64,000 bases of DNA from Diphasiastrum complanatum (taxonomy: Eukaryota; Streptophyta; Lycopodiopsida; Lycopodiales; Lycopodiaceae): NCBI GenBank assembly GCA_029204225.1, contig CM055107.1, positions 26,318,572 to 26,382,571 of the forward strand, in the 5' to 3' direction. This document shows, piece after piece, positions 58,853 through 64,000 of the stretch (within the stretch, counting starts at the first letter, position 1; each line of letters starts with the position of its first letter). Made by a program: the position numbers and the translations under genes. Under the pieces are notes generated by a model. The model was not told where the DNA came from. It searched no databases and was given only the letters and a program-made list of their open reading frames with translations.

Positions 58853-59579
58853 TGCTGTTAGTCATAGCTATCTGAAGGAAAAACATCTGCACAAGAGGTA
58901 ATAGAAAGAAGCAACAATAATTTACTGTGAAAAATACAGATCCTAAGTGGATCTAAACTCCAAGATCATTGGCTTGAATGCTTGCACTCCAAACTACATA
59001 AGCTAGGAATTGGCAACACATTCTATGCTACCTAGAATGCAAAGAACTTGATCAAAAAGCATTTATCACAAATGGAAACTTCCATAAACATCAAGTGCGG
59101 CCCAAAATAGCATTATACAGTCCATAATACATCAGCCTATCACTTTTGGAAAGCACCTAAGATCATACACAATAGCTTGAAGACAATACACACAACAATG
59201 CTCTCAATGGAGGAAGAAACAATGACAATGATCTATTGATCTCAATGAAGCATACAAAAGGTTTCTCCAACCTGTTTTCCACGACTTCCCTACTACTTAT
59301 GGATGAGGAAGATGACTCTCTCTCCTCTCTCTAGAAGGTACTTGACCCTAGATATTCCCTATATAGGAAAAATAGCTAAAAATGGCTTATATGACCAAAA
59401 TACATCAAAATGGTCTCATTTTGAAGGGTATGAAGTTTGACACTTCATCATACTGAAAAAATACAGTAAATAAAAACATTGTGGCCTGGTTCACACGTGT
59501 GAAACTCCAGAACCAAAACTATTTACAATTTTAGCCAATTTAGGCCTCAAACTAGCTAGGAAATGTTGACAATTTTCAC
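58853..59579 (-). mobile_element. Solo LTR (~727 bp) with target duplication
   Basis: On the minus strand it starts TGTGAAAATTGTCAAC at 59,579 and ends GACTAACAGCA at 58,853. The six bases TTTACA (plus strand) flank it on both sides (58,847-58,852 and 59,580-59,585); a 5-bp duplication with one terminal base shared is equally possible. No internal element sequence is present, so it is a solo LTR from recombination. It carries CACACGTGTG at 59,492. It interrupts the BAH-like frame. Confidence 0.75.
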
Positions 59580-59937
59580 ATTTACAAGTAAAATATCTTT
59601 GACATTCAAAGATGTAAGACTTACAATGCGAAAGTATATTTCTATCAACAACTGTCGTGTCCCACAAAATATCTCTATGCATGTAGACGTGTTGAACTCT
59701 GGCTAGGTAATCTCCATTGCAATCGACTTTGAATTCATGAATTCTTCCTCTCCAATGGTGCTCTTTGTTGTCACGTTTTCTCTTTGCAACCCTATGAATT
59801 CCTTTACCAGTGGGTTGCATATATACCCAATCAAGAGTCAAAAATGTCGTAGGCACCCACTGGTCATTGGAGTCTTTGATTGGTGCAACAACGGAGTTTA
59901 ATCAAATCTTTGTTCTTTTTGGTTGACTAGAAGTCAT
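59580..59937 (-). pseudogene. BAH-like domain gene, amino-terminal part
   Basis: Starts MTSSQPKRTKI at 59,937; a single stop at about 59,904 is followed in frame by VVAPIKDSNDQWVPTTFLTL, DWVYMQPTG, HHWRGRIHEFKVDCNGDYLA, RVQHVYMHRDILWDTTVVDR and NILSHCKSYIFECQRYFTC. The pattern (hydrophobic strand, V-Y, W-x-G-x-I-x-E, RVQ-x-x-Y, D, then N-x-L-S-H) matches BAH domains, which bind nucleosomes or modified histone tails. The frame is cut by the solo LTR at 59,579. A (GA)n tract precedes the start codon. The assignment is by motif pattern only. Confidence 0.5.
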
Positions 59938-60040
59938 GATCTATGAAAAGACAATGTGTCTGGTCTTGAGTTAGAGAGTGTATAATATACTGGAAAGATT
60001 GCTATGTCAATATGGAGAATGAGTAGAGTGGGAGGTCGTT

Positions 60041-60041
<1 letters not shown>

Positions 60042-60136
<95 letters not shown>
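60042..60136. repeat. (GA)n microsatellite, ~94 bp
   Basis: An uninterrupted GA run about 105 bases upstream of the start codon of the BAH-like gene (CT on its coding strand). The placement resembles the tract upstream of the CACTA gene at 33,063. Confidence 0.95.
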
Positions 60137-60138
<2 letters not shown>

Positions 60139-60388
60139 TTGAATATTTTGAATGAGTAGATAAACTAGCCATTAGGTGCAGGTATGTTGGGTCTAGTTAA
60201 TAGCTATGTGATAGGTGTAGTTAGCCTCCCATGTAGAGTTAATGTAGGGTTAATGCTAGAGGTGTACTTAGTGGTCCCACACTTGATTTAATCTACATTA
60301 TGCAATTTGCCATGTCATATGGGCCATTGTTGCTCAATTGTCATTCTTTTATTGGCACACATGTCGTCATTAACACTAATCATGATTA

Positions 60389-61130
60389 GTGAAGAGGCCC
60401 TTTTTGAGTCCAAAAAGGGCCCTAATGGAGGACGAACAGAAGATGGCAAGTATACCCTACCAAAACTTTATCGGTAGTCTGATGTACTTAACAATTTGTA
60501 CCGGACCCGATCTGGCCTTCTTTGTTTACGCATTGAGCCAATTCTGTTCCAATCCTGGTCTAGCACATTGGAAAATGGCCAAACGAATCCTACAGTATCT
60601 GAAGGGTACCCAGAATGTTGGATTAACCTACAGAGCTAGAAACGAAGAGAAAGGATTCGAGCTGCATCACTGCAGTGATGCGAGCTGGGCGAGCTGACAA
60701 GTCCATTACTGGAGGATGTACGATAGCATGTGGAGCTGCAATCAGTTGGATATGCAAAAAGCAAACCTTGGTAGCTCAATCCTCTTGCGAAGCTGAGTAT
60801 GTTGCAGCCTCAAAAGTGGCGAATGAGGTAGTGTGGCTACAAATGATGTTGGAGGCAATCGAGATACCATAAGAGGGGCCAAACACGATGATGATGGACT
60901 TTCAGAGTGCCATCTATCTGTCCCAGGATCCTGTCTTCCATTCAAAGATGAAGCACATTCCTTTGAAGTACCATCATATTCGAGATTTGATCTCGAAAGG
61001 AGAGCTCCAGGTGCAGTTTATAAAATCAAAAAATATGATTGTAGATCTCCTCACGAAACCGCTCGACAAGCCACTCTTTACCAAGCATAGAGAGTCAATT
61101 GGATTAAATGAACAAAATTGCAAGGTTTAA
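60389..61130 (+). pseudogene. Copia RT end and RNase H (family of element D)
   Basis: The plus-strand frame 60,389-60,697 reads QKMASIPYQNFIGSLMYL and AHWKMAKRILQYLKGTQNVG; 60,675-60,872 holds AISWICKKQTLVAQSSCEAE (RNase H S..S.EAEY block). Then 60,888-61,130 holds LISKGELQVQFIKSKNMIVD and LLTKPLDKPLFTKHR, the pol end. Frameshifts lie near 60,690 and 60,875. It overlaps the last piece of element D at 48.5 kb (both contain an E-D-E-(V)-Q-K-M-A sequence), so the two are separate copies rather than one element split in two. Confidence 0.9.
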
Positions 61131-61339
61131 GAGGGAGTCAGAAATGGTGAACTCCTGCAACTTGGTCGTAGCACAAACAAGACATGAAGGTCGACCAATT
61201 CGTGGTAGTCAACATGACTTTGACTCGAAGCACAAACTAGAACAATTTGCGACAGTCAACGTGTCTTTGACTTGAAGCACGAACGATTCGCGAATCAATC
61301 GTGAATCACAAACACACCTCCAAGACCGCAAACTGCAAA

Positions 61340-61986
61340 AGGGACGTGAAACGAAAACTATGAAAAGAAATGAAAAAGAATGAAAGCAAACGGGAGATTA
61401 CGAAACAGACGAAGAAAAATCTTTCGCGCTGCTAGTTGCCAGCTCAACGGGCTTCATGCCCAACTGAAACAAGTAGCAACGACAGAGACTAAGTAACAAG
61501 TCATGTGATTAGCATTAACTAGTCATGTGATTCGATGTTTAGCTATCTTGTAAACTCCACATAGTGGAGGTATAAACGATCCTCTCTGGATCATAATAGC
61601 ATATGTGAATACAAAGATCTGTAAGAGACAGAGAGAGATGTAGCGAATAGAGTAAGAACGAAAAGACACCATAGTTGTGCATGAAAGTCTACCAACGAGC
61701 GGAACACAGCGAAAGAGTAGAATGTCATTTCACCAACGAGCGAGACACTGACAAATTCACTCTAAACTAGAACTGATAATTCAGTCACTCTATTTTTGTG
61801 CATCTCGTCTTGAGCTGTGTGTCATGATTGCTAGGATAGAATATGTTATGTGATGCGTAGTCGAGTGTCTGGGATCCTATAAGGGCTTCCGCACAAAAGA
61901 AAATTAAAAGACTAAAACTTTTTTGCGATAAAGAAGACAAAGTGAGGATGAACACGAATCAGTCCCACGCACGTGCTCCCAGAACA
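61340..61986 (+). mobile_element. Copia 3' LTR (family of element D)
   Basis: Homologous in opposite orientation to 51,828-52,442 and ending CGTGCTCCCAGAACA at 61,986. The start is only approximate because the first 60 bases diverge (61,330-61,395). Between pol and LTR (61,131-61,340) is an untranslated stretch with repeated 'GACTTGAAGCACGAAC' words. Confidence 0.8.
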
Positions 61987-62450
61987 AATGATGCCTAGAT
62001 GAGCCAAGATACCAAGATCCAAGAAACGGATTAAAAAAAACAAAGAAAAGCCCAAAAAGAGAAGAAGAGAAACAAGAAACTCACTCCCCAAGATAAGCCA
62101 TTCCACTTCTAGATCTAAAACTAAGCTTGAAACCTTTAATTGGCTTAGATCTCCATCTCTACTACGTAGTTTAACACCTTCCCCTTTGGAACAAAGCTCG
62201 TTACTACACATGATATTCCCCCGGTTGGAGATCCAAACATATTCTTTGCCCTCTTGATCACATCGATTAGGGAGGCGTGGCAAGGTTCCAACAATCACTC
62301 AAGTGGAGATCTTGCCAAAGTGTAATTTTTCTAGCATTGAGGAGGAGCATCAAAGAGAAGAAGATCTTGAGAATCAGCCTCAAACATGAGAATTTCAAGG
62401 AGGTCCTCAATGACAAAGCCTGAGTCATCAAATACTTAGAATTGGCTTCA
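61987..62450. other. Spacer, nothing recognised
   Basis: A 128-codon minus-strand frame (61,912-62,298) partly overlaps the LTR and is Leu/Phe-rich at its end. It looks like a chance open frame. No terminal repeats or motifs are seen. Confidence 0.4.
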
Positions 62451-62754
62451 AACATGATTATAGATCATGCTACATAGTAACGCAGACATAAAGCACTCTC
62501 CACACCAAGCTCGCGTAGCAACTATATTGCTCAAAACCAAAATACATTGTACATATAGTTCTTCACTATGGCAACCCATGCATGACCCAGGTTGTCGTTG
62601 ACGGGATGTGTGTCCCGTCAACTCGCCTTGTGGCGAGGCCAACTGATCCTTATCCACTAATAGGACCCACAATATATCTACTTTAATTCTAATTCTCTCC
62701 CTAAAATTAGAATCTACTTTTTATACATCCATATACATAGCTTCAAAGTTAACA
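62451..62754 (-). mobile_element. Copia 3' LTR, partial (family of 13.7 kb)
   Basis: On the minus strand it starts TGTTAACTTTGAAGC at 62,754 and follows the plus-strand LTR at 13,744 (shared TAAAAAGTAGATTCTA, CAGTTGGCCTCG, CATGCATGGGTTGCCA, TGTACAATGTA). The far end is unclear, near 62,450. Confidence 0.7.
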
Positions 62755-63120
62755 AAATTCAAGTATAGAAAGCTTTGATCTAAACTTATCAAACTTTTTT
62801 CTAGTTAGTAGCTTATTGAAAATGTCAGCTAGGTATCCGTCCGTACTACAATGAACAACATTAATTTCACGACTCAGCAGCCTCTCACGTATAAAGTGAT
62901 ACTGAATGTCAATGTGTTTGGTTCTCACATGGAACATTGGATTCTTTGCCAACTGAATGCCACTCTGATTGTCGCTATGTATAATCATGAGATTTTCCTG
63001 TTTCATGCCAACTTCATCCAAGATTTGTCTCAACCATATGACTTCTTGTGCTGCACTACACATTGCCTTATACTCTACTTCTGTTGTGGATAGATGGTCT
63101 GTAGACAATGTTTAGAATCT
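62755..63120 (-). pseudogene. Copia RNase H fragment (family of 13.4 kb)
   Basis: The minus-strand frame contains TEVEYKAMCSAAQEVIWLRQ, MIIHSDNQSGIQLAKNPMFH, KHIDIQYHFIRERLLSREIN and YLADIFNKLLTRKKFDKFRS. This is the complete end of a copia RNase H, open for 119 codons. It is cut at about 63,120, next to the LTR of another, plus-strand element. The copy at 13,370 is the same family but shifted and stopped. Confidence 0.9.
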
Positions 63121-63129
63121 GCCAAAGCT

Positions 63130-63290
63130 GGGTTTCATTGGAATCAAAAGCAATCACCATACAATGAGAGGAAACTCGAGTTTCTCCTTGAGGCTCCAAA
63201 AAGTTTCTATCTCTTCACTATGGAGAATGAGAATACATAGTAAAAGATCATTCAAGTAGCTTGGATCTTAAGGATCTGAAATCTTTCACA
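63130..63290 (+). mobile_element. Copia element E, end of 5' LTR
   Basis: Ends CTGAAATCTTTCACA at 63,290 directly before a tRNA-Met primer site. The left end is cut where it meets the minus-strand RNase H. A good match to the remaining LTR was not found in the window. Confidence 0.65.
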
Positions 63291-63302
63291 TGGTATCAGA
63301 GC
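63291..63302 (+). promoter_or_regulatory. Copia element E, primer binding site
   Basis: TGGTATCAGAGC is an exact match to the complement of initiator tRNA-Met 3' end, next to the LTR terminus CA. Confidence 0.95.
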
Positions 63303-63890
63303 TTGTGTTTCAGGTTATGAAGGAGGAAATCAGATCTATCAATGATTTGGTAAAGATATCAAGTCTAGAGCATGCTAGAGAGGATTCTACACCAAAATCG
63401 GATTTTTTGCTTTTGTAGATTGGATCTTTTGTAGATCAAAACACTAAATAGGTCAATATACTTGTTCAATTCCGTTTTTTGAATTCACATGCTGGATTTG
63501 GCCGATTTTTTGATCATTGGTTCAGCCTAAGTGGTGGCTTATAGATTGCATATCAAATTTTCAGCATTTGCATGTAGATTTGGAATAGTCAGTTTTTTGT
63601 GATTTTGTCAAAACCCTAATTTTGATTGGATCTCTAGATAGTGAGGTTTCTGGACCTCATTTGAGTGTGTTTCAATCTTAGGAAGTGGCAAAAGTCATTA
63701 GATTGAGGATAGATCATAGGTTGATCAAGATTCCATGATTCTATGTGTTGATTTGCTTGGATAAGTGCTAGAAGAGAATTTGTGAGATAGTTTCAAATCT
63801 TGGTGATTTCTTTTGAAAGTATTTGTTGTTGTTCAAAGGAGTGCTTTGTGCATTGAAACAGGTTGAAAGAGAAGATCAGGTCATTGCTAC

Positions 63891-64000
63891 ATGGCAACCT
63901 CAATTGGAGTCATATTGGAAGCCAACGATAGGCTTACCTCAAGTAACTATTCATTATGGAAAGTGAGGATGGAGTCACTTCTTGAGATGAATGATGTTTT
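63891..64000 (+). CDS. Copia element E, gag start (runs off the window)
   Basis: The start codon at 63,891 opens MATSIGVILEANDRLTSSNY followed by SLWKVRMESLL, the typical start of copia gag (L...NY..W...M). The leader from 63,303 to 63,890 is non-coding. No stop occurs in the visible 36 codons, so whether this element is intact must be judged from the next window. Confidence 0.8.
   Translation, partial: MATSIGVILEANDRLTSSNYSLWKVRMESLLEMNDV

Noticed and set aside
48417-61986. Element D and the 60-62 kb copia piece as one element split by an inversion
   Set aside because: The two pieces overlap by about 15 residues in RT with different sequence, so they are more simply two copies. Kept as a finding with this caveat.
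61912-62298. 128-codon minus-strand frame as a gene
   Set aside because: It overlaps an LTR and has no recognisable domain; the Leu/Phe-rich end suggests a chance frame.

Overview
The window is a piece of a large, repeat-rich land-plant nuclear genome. The evidence is a spliced plant-type S-adenosylhomocysteine hydrolase gene with plant introns, plant-lineage Ty1/copia and Ty3/gypsy (chromovirus and Tat/Athila-like) retrotransposons primed by initiator tRNA-Met, CACTA-type DNA transposons, and very long (GA)n tracts. The species cannot be told from the sequence. The unusual transposon genes make a non-flowering lineage (fern, lycophyte, moss or gymnosperm) worth considering, but that is a guess.

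Layout. 1-6.6 kb: nested retroelement wreckage (a copia element inserted in the integrase of a chromovirus, next to a plus-strand gypsy pol). 6.6-11.3 kb: the only clearly intact host gene, SAHH (minus strand, three exons, 485 residues), with a duplicated segment in its 5' leader and another downstream of its stop. 12.5-19.3 kb: chromovirus and several copia fragments, including two RT pieces joined head to tail. 19.9-22.3 kb: a long (GA)n tract and a decayed, intron-containing plant transposon gene. 23.1-27.6 kb: an LTR fragment, a decayed SET-domain gene, copia and chromovirus remnants. 30.1-33.2 kb: a CACTA transposon end with subterminal repeats and a transposon gene related to the one at 20.7-22.3 kb. 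33.6-38.7 kb: an 825-bp LTR, a gypsy protease/RT fragment, tandem repeats and a 370-bp copia LTR. 40,360-46,209: an almost complete copia element with two LTRs and a perfect 5-bp target duplication. 48.4-52.4 kb: the 5' half of another copia element, minus strand; a copy of the 3' half of the same family lies at 60.4-62.0 kb in the opposite orientation. 62.4-64 kb: two more copia fragments.

The most interesting stretch is 52.4-60.0 kb, which LTR elements interrupt but do not explain. It holds a decayed DDE-type transposase with RAG1/Transib-like zinc ligands (plus strand, one 77-bp intron), a multi-exon unknown gene, an array of 70-bp units that each contain two palindromes, and on the minus strand a histone H3 gene with a canonical amino end, an inserted glutamine/proline-rich tail and a divergent H3 histone fold. 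Beyond these lie an unknown gene and a BAH-like gene interrupted by a solo LTR. With the SET-domain fragment at 24 kb, this suggests that a large DNA transposon in this genome carried chromatin genes. That the genes belong to one element is inference; the individual domain calls rest on motifs read directly from the translation.

All transposon genes here carry nonsense codons, often where Trp or Gln codons would be expected, which fits cytosine methylation and deamination of silenced copies. Nothing here except SAHH looks functional as a gene.
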